This document shows positions 11,201 to 22,083 of a stretch of DNA of 64,000 nucleotides, piece after piece; the first letter of the stretch is position 1, and each line of letters starts with the position of its first letter. The stretch comes from Caenorhabditis remanei. Lineage: Eukaryota; Nematoda; Chromadorea; Rhabditida; Rhabditidae. The stretch covers positions 1,364,001 through 1,428,000 of the forward strand of contig NC_071333.1 in NCBI RefSeq assembly GCF_010183535.1, read 5' to 3'. The notes below the pieces were generated by a model. The model made no database searches. It saw nothing but the letters and a program-made list of their open reading frames with translations, and was not told the origin of the DNA. The position numbers and the translations under genes were made by a program.

Positions 11201-12024
11201 GCTCCGGGACATTTCGAAACCAGACATTTCGAAACCGGACATTTCGAAACCGGTAAAACACGTATACATTTTTTTCTAGAAAAGAGGAAGTATTATGGTT
11301 CCGGGGGTCCGGGGTTTGACACCAACTTTTTTGCATTCCGTTTTTGGCTTTTTGGTATCTGACAACCAGAGTTCGATCCCCACTGGTGGCAAAACTTTTT
11401 TGTTTTTTGTTTTTAGCTTTTTGGTATCAATCTGTAAACCAAGGTTCGATCCCCACTGCAGATAAAATTGTTTTGTTTTTATTTTTCGTTTTTTGGTATT
11501 AGTCTAAGGTCGAGGTATCGACTCCGGATGCTGGTAAAACCTTTTTATTGATTTATCTTAACAAAAAACCGACATCGAAAAACGACTGCTATTTTTGAGA
11601 TGTCGGCTTTTTTATTGTTAAGATAAATCAATGACAAAGGTTTTACCAGCATCCGGCGTCATTTTCTCGACCTTAGACTAAAACCAAAAACGAAAAATGA
11701 AAAGCAAAAATATTTTATCTGCAGTGGGGATCGAACCTTGGTCTTCAGATTGATACCAAAAGCCTAAAACAAAAAAACAAAAAGGTTTTGCCACCAGTCG
11801 GGATCGAACCCTGGTTGTCAGATTCGTACCAAAAAGCCAAAAACAGTATGCAAAAAAGTTTTGCCAGGCCCGGTGTCGAACACCGGACCCTCGGAACCAT
11901 AATACTACCTCTTTTCTTGAAAAAATTTATACGTGTTTTGCCGGTTTCGAAATGACCGGTTTTGAAATGTCTGGTTTCGAAATGTCCGGTTTCGAAATGT
12001 CTGGTTTCGAAATGTCCCGGAGCC
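11201..12024. mobile_element. Palindromic foldback element with terminal GACATTTCGAAACCG subrepeats
   Basis: A nearly continuous inverted repeat centred near 11585. The outer ends GCTCCGGGACATTTCGAAAC and complement carry tandem GACATTTCGAAACCG units (three on the left, five on the right). Each arm contains tRNA B-box-like GTTCGATCCCCAC motifs (11371 and 11443, mirrored at about 11727 and 11800). Similar T-rich flanks (TTTTTTG) occur on both sides. No coding capacity. It lies in the intron between kinase exons 12144-12179 and 10816-11081. Confidence 0.85.
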
Positions 12025-12143
12025 ATTTTTTGACGCAAAACAGTTGTTGGGTTCTTTTGTCTATCTCACGTTCCTCCAGTTAACTTTACTCCAGGTAGCT
12101 TGGGTTGCTTCAAAAATCCGCCCAAAAACTATTTTAAACTCAC

Positions 12144-15100
12144 ATTTTTGAAGTGGTTCGTTCTATTGATGTGTAGAATCTGAAAAATAAAGTTATTTGC
12201 AAGAAAAAGAGTAGAAATGAGAGGAAAAAACGGAAAGAGAAGAACAATTGAAAGAAGATGAACAAAACCATGCAGCACAGGGAAAACGTGCAAACACAAG
12301 GATTTGAACCGGGAAAAAAACTAGCTTAATTTGGTGATGTTTTTGAATAGAAAATTTCAAAACCACCACAATTGATCAAAAAGTTATGATTGAATCTTAT
12401 TGAAAAAGTAATCAAAAATGGCCCAAACAGAAGATTTATTTGACATATATTCGTTTTGGCAAGAATTGTCTTTTTCTGAAATCTCTAATTTTGTATTTCT
12501 AGTGAAGCGAAGTTTTTCTCTCACTAGGGAAGGATCTCTAGTTGAGATGGAGTTCCGGGTCGTGACCTATGTGGTTGGTTTAAAAACTTCAAAAATATGC
12601 ATAGGCCAACTTTTTTTCTTTTTTCTATCTGTCATCATTTCTGATATACATATGTTTTGTCCGGAGTAGGTGTTTTACCATTTTTATGACATCTACGGCA
12701 TGAATACCTGAAATTCGAGAAAAATTGAGGGTTACTGCGGACAAAACATGGACCAGAAACGGTGAGAGAGAGAAGAAAGAACAAAAAACATTGGCGGCTT
12801 CAGTGACCGAACCTTGACCTCCTTCCCAACATTTGATCTACTTACTAGGAAAGGTCACCGAGTCACTGTGGAGATATGGGCCGTGACCTATATCATTGGA
12901 AAGCTGAAAAAACGCTGATTCCAAATATATATTCAGTTTTTGCCCTCGAGGCCTGGTATTCGAGAAAAACGAGGTCAAAGTTTGGACCCCTAACAAGTCA
13001 TTACCTTACCGACATGGGTAAAATATCGGCAGCGTGGTGTACGTGGTAGCAGAGATGGTCAATGCATAACCACTTTTTGGTTCAATTCCGTCCGGTCACC
13101 AAGTTTTTTTGGTTTTTACAACTTTTTTTATCTAACTGAACAGAATTTTGAAAAAAAACCAATTCCCGATCAAAAAAACAAAATTCAAAAAACCAAGAAA
13201 ACTTGGTGACCGGACGGCATTGAACCAAAAAGTGGTTGTGCATTGACCATCTCTGCTACCACGTACACCACGCTGCCGATATTTATATATGTCGGTAAGG
13301 TAATGACTTGTTAAGGGTCCAAACTATGACTTCGTTTTTCTCGAATACCAGACCTCGAAGGCAAAAACTGAATATATTTTTAGAATCAGCGTTTTCTCAG
13401 CTTTCCAATGATATCGGTCACGACCCATATCTCCACACTGACTCGGTGACCTTCCCTAGTTAATCAATTGACCCGTAAAAATGGGTCAACAAGGAAATGA
13501 GGGAAATGGTTTCACTAGAGCAACTCGTATGGATAAAATCAAGGTGAGAACTCCAATTTTCAGCTCAATTTCATCGATTCCTGCAATTTCTATAAAATCC
13601 AATCGCTTTAAATTAAAACCTCTGCTATTATAATGAATGATTTTTTTAAGATTCAAAAATATATGTTTCACTTTTTGAGCATTTGGCGTTTCAAACTTGG
13701 AACATGGCGTTTCAAACTTGAAATTTGGCAAATAGTCTCCAACTACCTTCCAAACTCTTAGAAACCAAATCATATCTTGAAAAAAGCAATTATATCCTGA
13801 TATAATTAATTATCTCGTGATGAAACCAATTATCTCTTGAGAAACACGACTGCCTTCTGAAAAAACCAATCATCATCTGCAAAAAAATTATGAAGTAGAT
13901 ACTTAAAATTGAAATAAGTACTAAGGAACAAACCAAGGAGGTATTTTGAGTTATGTTGTTATGAGAAGAAGATGAAGAGCTGAAAAGCTGTGAAGGTTGT
14001 TAATGTCTGAAAATATTTGTGCATTTATGTAGCAAAACAGCTCTGTATATTGTCTTCGGTACAAGAAGTGTTGTGTTCCATTAGAACAGTGTTTCCCAAC
14101 AACCTAACAAACGACGTTCGACGAAGAGGTCATGAAAAGACTAATTGTGGACAGACCGAGAATACCCCTTTGCAGTCCGTCGATGATGATGAAGAAAAGT
14201 GAGGAAGATGAAATAATATTGTTTTCACAGGAAAACAACCCCATTTTTTGTGCCTAAACTAGGGGGGGGAGCCTTCCACAGAACCAAGGGACACCCCAGT
14301 GTCTCTTTGGCATGGATTTCACGCACTGAACCATGTGACACCCGCAGGGTCTCTTTGGCATGGATTTTGACTTTCGACAGGTGATTTCAGTAAATCACAG
14401 TTTCAGAAACACGTCAGTTTGTCATAAAGACAGTTGATGCGTGTTATCAGAAAGACATCGAAGATGGTCTATCTGTGAAGCGAAAGACTCAAATAGATAG
14501 TTTTTTCATGATTTTTGATCTGATGTCTACTCTTTTTTCTACTCATGCGCGCAGTCAACCCCATACTTCAACATCAAATCAAAGACCAATCAAAACTTCT
14601 ATTTCAATTTTCCGCTAAACGAGATAGGCATCTTTTGCCTTTTTCTCCTCCGTACCGAATCCTCCGTCGTTATTGTCCATTGAATCCGTCATTGTCGAAT
14701 TGTGATCCGGATAAACTTGAAAAAAAACAACAATAAAAATAAAAAAGTGATGAAATGTCTGCGTATGCGGTTTTTATTTTTTCAATCGCTATTTCTCACA
14801 CTCTCTCATTTCACAAAACGTTTTTACATATTAGCTTTTTCTCATTTCAGCTTGAGAAGCTTTGGGCGCACTATTCGCTGTACAAATCTCCGCGCATTGA
14901 TAAAAAATGAAAAGGATTATTAAAAACGACGAATAATTCAGAAAAACAATAAGTTTGAAAAATTTTTATTTGTCAAGGCACGGTGTTTTTGTTTTGAAAT
15001 TTACTTTAGACATCAAAAATTTAGCTTTTAGAAAATTTAAAATTTTTCGAAAAAGAAGTGTTTTGGTTCTAACTCCCAGGCCTTGAAAATTATGAAAAAA

Positions 15101-18100
15101 CGAAATAATTACAAAATGGGAAAAATAGTCCTTGAGTGAAAAATTTAAGAGGAAAACTGTAAAAATGGGAAAATTGTCCAGTTAAAAATGTATGCAGTTC
15201 GAGTTGAGATGTTTATGTCAATTTTCCAACACAACCAATTGTTTCACAATATATTTTTCTCAATACTATAAAATTTCTTTCCAATTGTTGGGAAACTTTG
15301 AGATTCGAAAGACTTCTTTGAAAATGTTTTAAAGGCGTATTGTGGTCTGTTGTGATGTTTTTATATTGTAGTGTATGAGTTTCGGCGAGTTCATTTTCAT
15401 ACTTCAAGAATTTTTTAATTCGGTCCACAACCCGCTGAGAACGAGCGCCGAAAAATTTAGTCATTGAGATGGCCGATGAAAGTTGGTGACCGTGGAATAG
15501 AAATTCGACTTCGGAAACGTTGATTTTTGTTAATTTTAACGGTATTTTTTATAATTCTTGCTGTATTTCTTCAATAAATTCGATAGAATACGGCAAATAT
15601 TGATAGAAAAACATTAAAAACTATCGAAAATAACGCCAGAAATAGCAGAATACTGAAAATGCAACGGAATGTTTGGCCAGCGGGAATGTCCTAGAAAATT
15701 CACTTCTGTAAAGTTGTTTTTTCAGTAATCTGTTATTTCTAGCGTTATTTTCGATAGTTTTTAATGTTTTTCTATCAATACACTGCCCGACATAAATATA
15801 GAGCCACTTGTGATTATCGACTATCTCACAAAAATGATGATACTTCAGGAAGTTTTCAGAATGGCAAAAATATACATTTATTAGCTGAAAAATGTTGCAT
15901 GCAAAACATTTTAACTCTGCCTCTTTGTTTTTGGAAAAATCGAAAAAATGTGAAAAATGGCTTCAATCTATCCGACATAAGTATAGAGCCACTCACAAAA
16001 AGTGTCAAAAATGAAAAAATCACAAGCTAAAAACATTGAATTCAGAATCTTCGTCGAAAGTTGAGTTGGTTAGAGATATTTCTCCAACATTTTCAGTTAA
16101 AAAATTTTGAGAAAAATGAGAATTTCTGCAAATTTCCAAGCCTCTCCATTTTCAGTTTGTTTTGTCCAAATAAGTTCTATCTAGCATCTGATTTGTGTCT
16201 ATATTGAGTGTGTAACTCATGAATTAAAATTTGGTATAGTTTTTGTAAACATTTGAATTCTTTTGAACAACTTAGGTTGTCTTAAATCAGAAAAGTAGGA
16301 AATTTTTTGAAATTTTGCATGCATTTACATCGAAATTTCTGGTACTTTCCATTTTAACTAATTTTTTTTGCTTGTCAGACACCGAACTGGCTTTGTTGTT
16401 TTGTTTATCATCATTTATCCTGAATTAGATCTCTTGTAAATCAGCAAAAAAAGTAGCAACATGAAAAACACCTGTATCGTACAGAGGTATATTTTTAGCT
16501 CTGGTAAAAAGTGCCCCGCCTTCAGTAAAATTTTGAAAATGCAACAAATCTATGATGATAACACTGATATATGCTGAATTATTGTCATAATTGCTCATTG
16601 AACACAGTTTGAATAATCTGATGATTTTGCTTCAACTTTTCTGATCTAAAATTTCATGTTGCTACTTTTTTTGCTGATTTACAAGAGATCTAATTCAGGA
16701 TAAATGATGATAAACAAAACAACAAAGCCAGTTCGGTGTCTGACAAGCAAAAAAAATTAGTTAAAATGGAAAGTACCAGAAATTTCGATGTAAATGCATG
16801 CAAAATTTCAAAAAATTTCCTACTTTTCTGATTTGAGACAACCTAAGTTGTTCAAAAGAATTCAAATGTTTACAAAAACTATACCAAATTTTAATTCATG
16901 AGTTACACACTTAATATAGACACAAATCAGATGCTAGATAGAACTTATTTGCACAAAACAAACGGAAAATGGAGAGGCTTGAAAATTTGCAGAAATTCTC
17001 ATTTTTCTCAAAATTTTTTAACTGAAAATGTTGGAGAAATATCTCTAACCAACTCAACTTTCGACGAAGATTCTGAATTCAATGTTTTTAGCTTGTGATT
17101 TTCTCATTGTTGACACTTTTTGTGAGTGGCTCTATACTTATGTCGGATAGATTGAAGCCATTTTTCACATTTTTTCGATTTTTCCAAAAACAAAGAGGCA
17201 GAGTTAAAATGTTTTGCATGCAACATTTTTCAGCTAATAAATGTATATTTTCGTCATTCTGAAAACTTCCTGAAGTATCATCATTTTTGTGAGATAGTCG
17301 ATAATCACAAGCGGCTCTATATTTATGTCGGGCAGTGTATTTGCCGTATTCTATCGAATTTATTGAAGAAATACAACAAAAATTATAGAAAATACCGTTA
17401 AAATTAACAAAAATCAACGTTTCCGAAGTCGAATATTTAGGCCACGGTCACCAACTTTCATCGGTCATCTCAATGACTAAAATTTTCGGTGCTCGCTCTC
17501 AGCGGGTTGTGGACCGAATTAAAAACTTCTTAAAGTATGAAAATGAACTCGCCGAAACTCATACACTACAATATAAAAACATCACAACAGACCACAATAC
17601 CTCTTTAATCAGAATAAAAGCTAGATTTCAAAAGCAACAGAAATACGGCGTGATTTATTTTTGTTCACATCCAAGATGGCAAAAAAATTTTGTCATTTTT
17701 TTGGAAATTTTTTTTGGTTAATCTAATAAAATTATTTTTAAACAGACTTGTCAAAATTGAAGCATTTTTACTATTATAACTTCATAGTTTGCCGCTGTAG
17801 GGCTTTAAAGGCGCATGGAATTTGTAAGGATGGGTCTCGTAGTTGAAAGCATGAAAACCGTAGTAAAAATATTTAAAACCGTAGTGGAGTACGGTTTTTC
17901 ACCCATTTCAACTACGAGACCCATCCAAATAAATTCCACGCGTCTTTCAAGCCCTACGGTCGGGCCGGAAGTGTCTTTTTAAGTGACTTTTCGGTTGAGT
18001 TTGAAAAAGTTCATAAACACTCAACTCATCTGCAATCGAAACCATAGAATTCGGAATAAGCGCAGCAATAAAACTTGCGCGCTGCAAAATAAAGCGGAAG

Positions 18101-18677
18101 CTTCTTTTCCTAACAAGAGAAGTATTCCCAGAAACATCTCCAAATCCACAAGGCAATCCAAAAAACTCGATAAACCTTAAGAAGTGGGGAAGTTTTGGGA
18201 ATTTCGTAACTGATAACTTCTCTAAAAATACTAATTTTTCTCTAAAACTACCATAATTTTTCAGTTCCCGCCCACAGCCTTAACGCAGTCTCCCTGTCTC
18301 TCTCACACGATTCCAGAGCCCCCTCCTTCCCCCCATCCCAACCAACTCTTCTTTCGGTACCCCCAGATGAGAACCCAGCCACCCGAACCCGTCATCCTCC
18401 CGATTTCAATTCACTTTCTATCAGTTTTCTGAGATAGAAAGTGAATGAAAACACCTATACCTGAAACCAAACAAAAATAAACTACCTGAAGTTCCTTCGA
18501 TTGATGTAGAAAGTCGAGACGGTCGAATTGAAGACGTTAAAGTTGAAGATGATTCCGACGAGAAGTTTTGAATAGCACCATTGCATCATAAAACTGAAAA
18601 AAAAGTTTATTATTTTTTCTTTATTTTTAAAATTTTAAAATTTAAACTCACTTTATTTCCAATTTTTTAACTGACAT
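12144..18677 (-). CDS. Candidate 5' exons of the kinase gene
   Basis: Three minus-strand exons fit both splice consensus and phase: 18652-18677 (ATG start, GTGAGT donor), 18486-18593 (TTTTTTCAG acceptor, GTAGTT donor) and 12144-12179 (TTTTTCAG acceptor, GTGAGT donor). Joined to the core exons they give a 343-residue frame with no internal stop. The added N-terminus contains a moderately hydrophobic stretch (KLLVGIIFNFNVFN), perhaps a signal anchor. The ends of exons 18486-18593 and 12144-12179 resemble each other (TTCTACATCAATCGAAGG versus TTCTACACATCAATAGAACG), so they may be duplicated, alternative exons. The intron between them is 6.3 kb and full of transposons, so the link is an inference. 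Alternatively the kinase starts at the split ATG. Confidence 0.4.
12518..12740. repeat. Diverged relative of the 12.8-13.5 kb palindrome arm
   Basis: CTAGGGAAGG...GAGATGGAGTTCCGGGTCGTGACCTAT resembles the outer arm of the next element (ACTAGGAAAGGTCACCGAG...GATATGGGCCGTGACCTAT). It is followed by a similar ATTCGAGAAAAATTGAGG stretch. This is a decayed half-element. Confidence 0.6.
12844..13460. mobile_element. Palindromic element with tRNA-like A and B boxes in each arm
   Basis: Arms 12844-13125 and about 13178-13460 are inverted copies around a spacer of about 50 bp. The ends are ACTAGGAAAGGTCACCGAG and complement. Each arm carries TAGCAGAGATGG (13046), close to the Pol III A-box, and 33 bp on GGTTCAATTCC (13079), which fits the B-box consensus GWTCRANNC. 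It could be a tRNA-derived SINE that became inverted, or a palindromic MITE that captured a tRNA-like piece. No protein coding. Confidence 0.75.
13461..15330. other. Intronic/intergenic region with short repeats
   Basis: No gene is recognised. Contents: two copies of TGGCGTTTCAAACTTG at about 13684-13722; a short block of the minisatellite seen at 8851-9420 (13776-13885); and a direct repeat GTCTCTTTGGCATGGATTT (at about 14302 and 14352). The rest is AT-rich unique-looking sequence. Confidence 0.45.
15600..15778. mobile_element. 179-bp palindromic MITE flanked by TA
   Basis: Terminal inverted repeats of about 45-50 bp starting TTGATAGAAAAACATT, with TA on each side (15598-15599 and 15779-15780). 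The central 80 bp is unique. It has no coding capacity and abuts the Tc1-like element, sharing the TA between them. Confidence 0.8.
15781..17337. mobile_element. Non-autonomous Tc1/mariner-like element with ~690-bp inverted repeats
   Basis: Ends are CACTGCCCGACATAAATATA and complement, flanked by TA. Arms run 15781-16466 and 16650-17337 around a loop of about 185 bp. Each arm has two direct copies of CCGACATAA(A/G)TATAGAGCC: one at the tip (15787, mirrored near 17331) and one about 185 bp inside (15972, mirrored at 17126-17146). This resembles the paired transposase-binding sites of Tc3-type long TIRs. No transposase frame is present, so it depends on an autonomous relative. It is inserted at the TA in the centre of the 15331-17608 palindrome. 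Confidence 0.8.
17796..17960. mobile_element. Palindromic MITE, TGTAGGGCTTTAAAGGCGC type
   Basis: Inverted arms of about 55 bp: CTGTAGGGCTTTAAAGGCGC...GGATGGGTCTCGTAGTTG and its complement ending at GCCCTACGG. The inner part repeats AAACCGTAGT. This terminal motif resembles a common Caenorhabditis palindromic repeat, from memory. Confidence 0.7.
17961..18485. other. Intronic region, no gene assigned
   Basis: Overlapping open frames exist on both strands at 17947-18180. The minus one (containing SVYELFQTQPKSHLKRHF) looks protein-like, but no splice context or family supports it. A small perfect hairpin, TCACTTTCTATC...GATAGAAAGTGA, lies at 18412-18446. A C-rich stretch lies at 18290-18390. 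Confidence 0.35.
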
Positions 18678-19340
18678 TGATTCCGAAGCGGCGAAGCGTC
18701 CACACCAGAAATTTTGGGGGTTCGCGATGATTTATTACACTGAAAAAAAGTTATTTCAGAGTGAGATTTTGCAAAAAATTAAAGAATCGGAAAATTAAAA
18801 AATTTTTATCTAGAAAGTTAACCGCTCAAAATGACAAAAATTGAGCTTATTGGTAGTTTTGAGCTGAAAAGAACAATATCCAGCTTTGAAAAAAAATTTT
18901 AGCCGTGGGAATGTGCATTTTTTGAAAATTTTAGGCCGATCACAAGTCTTTTCGAGTTTCTAGAAACCTGTTTAAATTTATTTTCTCGCAATAAATTTAT
19001 AATTTTAGCCCCTTATGAGTCGTGCCCTGTCAAAAAAATTCAGGTCTCAAATTTTGAAATTTCAAAAGTTATGAATTTTTTCCGCCTTTTTTAATTTTTA
19101 TCTCGCGGCGCTGAGAAAATGGAAATCTGAAAATGCGCTTAAACGACGCAGCGTAAAATTTAGGTCTAGAAGAGCTTTTGTTTTGGAAAGATCGGATAAA
19201 ATACTGGTGAGAAAAAATCGATAAAATTTGAAAAAACGAGCAAAAAACAAGCAAAATGTGGCAAAAAGTGGGCGGAGTCTGATGACGTGTCGATCGTGGC
19301 GAGACCCAAGTGACGGAAAATTTCATGCGCCTTTTTTCGA
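18678..19340. other. Upstream of candidate kinase first exon; dispersed AT-rich repeat
   Basis: Holds the putative 5' UTR and promoter of the minus-strand gene model. From about 19020 on the sequence is the leading part of the repeat family that becomes tandem at 19341. No other gene is seen. Confidence 0.4.
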
Positions 19341-20830
19341 GATTTTCAAAGTAGAGGAAACCCCATGAATGTATATATGTCTAGAACCCAAATTTTATGA
19401 GGAATTCGAAAAAAATAATATTTTTTGGGTTACGGTAGTTTTTCGGATTACTGTAGCCATTTTCGTTGCAAGACCCAAAATTTTCAAAAATCGTCAAAAC
19501 TGAACCGTTTCGCAAATTTTTTTTTGTATAATAATCAGAATATTGCAACAAAGTCAAAAAAAATTTGTTAATCTGGTTTATGACAGTTTTTTTCGGATTA
19601 CTGTAGCCATTTTCGTGTCGAGACCCAAATTTTTCAAAAATCGTCAAAACTGGACCGTTTCACAAATTTTTTGTATAATAATCAGAATATTGCAACAAAG
19701 TCAATAAAAATTTGTTCATATGGTTTATGGTAGTTTTTTGGCTCACTGTAGCCATTTTCGTTGCGAGACCCAAGTGACGAAATATCACATGCGCTTTTTT
19801 TCCAGATTTTCAAAGTAGAGGAAACCCCATGAATGTATATATGTCTAAAACCCAAATTTTATGAGGAATTTGAAAAAAAAATATCTTTTGGGTTACGGTA
19901 GTTTTTCGGATTACTGTAGCCATTTTCGTGTGAAGACCTAATTTTTCAAAAATCGTCAAAACTGAACCGTTTCACAAATTTTTTTTTGTATAATAATCAG
20001 AATATTGCAACGAAGTCAGAAAAAATTTGTTAATTTGATTTTTGATAGTTTTTTTCGGATTACTGTAACCATTTTCGTGTCGAGACCCAAAATTTTCGAA
20101 AACGTCAAAACTGAACCGTTTCACAAATTTTTTTTTGTATAATAATCAGAATATTGCAACGAAGTCAATAAAAGTTTGTTCATATGGTTTACGGTAGTTT
20201 TTTGGCTCACTGTAGCCATTTTCGTTGCGAGACCCAAGTGACGAAATATCACATGCGCTTTTTTTCCAGATTTTCAAAGTAGAGGAAACCCCATGAATGT
20301 ATATATGTCTAAAACCCAAATTTTATGAGGAATTTGAAAAAAAAAATCTTTTGGGTTACGGTAGTTTTTCGGATTACTGTAGCCATTTTCGTGTCAAGAC
20401 CTAATTTTTCAAAAATCGTCAAAACTGAACCGTTTCACAAATTTTTTTTTGTATAATAATCAGAATATTGCAACGAAGTCAGAAAAAATTTGTTAATTTG
20501 ATTTTTGATAGTTTTTTTCGGATTACTGTAGCCATTTTCGTGTCGAGACCCAAAATTTTCGAAAACGTCAAAACTGAACCGTTTCACAAATTTTTTTTTG
20601 TATGCGCCTTTTTTCGAAATTTTCAAAGTAGAGGAAACCTCATGATTGTATATATGTCTAAAACCCAAATTTTATGAGAAAATTGAAAAATATATTATAA
20701 CATTTTTTAAGTAACGGTAGTTTTTCGGATTACTGTAGCCATTTTCGTGTCGAGACCCAAATTTTTCAAAAATTGTTAAAACTGGACCGTTTCACAAATT
20801 GTTTTTTGTATTATATTTAGAAAATTGGGA
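19341..20830. repeat. Tandem repeat, 464-bp unit with nested subrepeats
   Basis: The marker ATTTTCAAAGTAGAGGAAAC occurs at about 19342, 19806, 20270 and 20619, giving spacings of 464, 464 and 349 bp. Each unit contains about three subcopies of TTACTGTAGCCATTTTCGT followed by GAGACCCAAA and TCGTCAAAACTG, nine in all. The last unit is shortened by loss of one subcopy. The minus-strand frames here only reflect this periodicity. Confidence 0.85.
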
Positions 20831-21172
20831 GAAACATGCAAATATGTGTTTTATTTGGGTTACGGCAGTTTATGGACTACTTCGATCGTTTGAGACATTG
20901 CGGCGATTTTCTGAAACAAGTGAGCACTGGATCACTCAAACTGTGCTATTCTAGCTCGAACAACGCCAAATACTCAAAAACACATATATTTGAAGCCATT
21001 ACCATCGACTTTTTCTCTGAAATGAAAGAAACGTGATTTAAATTTGGTTTAGAGATCGACTGTCGGGGGAATAGGGGGTTACTAGAATCAGAAAAAAAAA
21101 TCAAGGGAAAAAAGAAACCAGCCATACAGTCGGCAGTCTAGAAAACATAATGAAATGAGAGATAGTCTCCGG

Positions 21173-21376
21173 TTTACCTCAAGTAGGAACGCATCTGCGC
21201 TATCTGCGTCTTGGCTTCTGGGAAGAGCGCGCACCACTTTTAGGGTAGTAGTCACTTGGTCTTGGCTAATGGAAAAATTCTACGTTCGCAGACCTCTGAC
21301 CCGAAAAAGTAATGCGCGCTCGTCTTGGGAGCCAATACGCAAAAGACGCAGGTGCGTCTATCCACTTGAGGTAAGG
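21173..21376. mobile_element. Palindromic element with CTCAAGT ends
   Basis: Imperfect inverted arms of about 72 bp. The left arm is TTACCTCAAGTAGGAACGC...GAGCGCGCACCACTTTT; the right arm is its complement, ending CCACTTGAGGTAA near 21374. They are separated by about 60 bp. It is GC-richer than its surroundings and has no coding capacity. It could be a small MITE or a long RNA hairpin. Confidence 0.65.
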
Positions 21377-22004
21377 CATAGACGATCTCCCGTCTCATTC
21401 TGGTTGTTACGGCTTCACTGATTGTCCCACAAGATAAATTATGAACAAACCATAGAACATAATTAACTTCATTTTTGTAGTTGGCAACTTTTTTGTACAA
21501 ACACTCCCTAGCAAGTTACATATTGGCGAAAGTTATTTCTCCCTCAAATCGTTCCATTTCATTGCAAAATAGAGTGACTTTTGAGCTGTCCCCTCAAAAG
21601 GACCATAACTCTTTTGGAAAAGCCAGTACAAAAAGTGTTCAACTACAAAAACAAAGTTCTACCTTTGTTCTGAGAAATTTAATAGAAATCTATTTGATGG
21701 GACAATCAGTGTTACCATGGCATACGCTTTAGACGTATTCTGAGCAGGTGACAGGTGTGACTTCCAGAAGCGGATTCTTTCTCCGTCTAGATATTCAAGT
21801 GAGAAAACATACAGATGATTTTGTTTTCTTCTCCATAGCAAAGAAAGTCATAGGTGAAAACCAAAACTCCAACAGCGAATGTTTCGAAGAATGAGAAAAG
21901 AGTGAGAGAAGTGAATTATATGAGAATTAAAATACTACTCCTTGGGTTGGCCATAAAAATATGTTTTTGCACAATAGGTAGTAAGCAAGAGATTGTCAAA
22001 AATC

Positions 22005-22083
22005 GGTTACGCCAGAGTGGAATCGAACCACAGTGTACAGATTAAGCCTTCGCAGCATCTTTACTGTGCTACCGGAGCGCCCG
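22005..22083 (-). other. tRNA-like sequence (pseudo-tRNA or SINE head)
   Basis: The minus strand has GGTAGCACAG (A-box-like), then GGTTCGATTCC (perfect B-box) at about 22019-22029, within a tRNA-length segment starting GGGCGCTCC. The T-arm stem GTGG/CCAC forms around the TTCGATT loop. The acceptor stem does not pair convincingly (GGGCGCTC against CTGGCG), so it is unlikely to be a working tRNA. Confidence 0.5.

Larger units (their letters stand above)
15331..17608. repeat. Older palindrome whose centre was hit by two TA-target elements
   Basis: Arms 15331-15599 and 17338-17608 are inverted copies. Both carry a partly open frame (minus 15213-15464, plus 17473-17721) starting with TK-FGARSQRVVDRIK. 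The family is not recognised; it may be a fragment of a mobile-element protein. The inner ends are GCAAATA and TATTTGC, so without the inserts the palindrome would close at a single TA. Confidence 0.8.

Noticed and set aside
16898..17417. Frames of 66 and 109 codons
   Set aside because: They fall within the inverted repeats of the Tc1-like element and are mirrored in the other arm (15764-16030); not a transposase.
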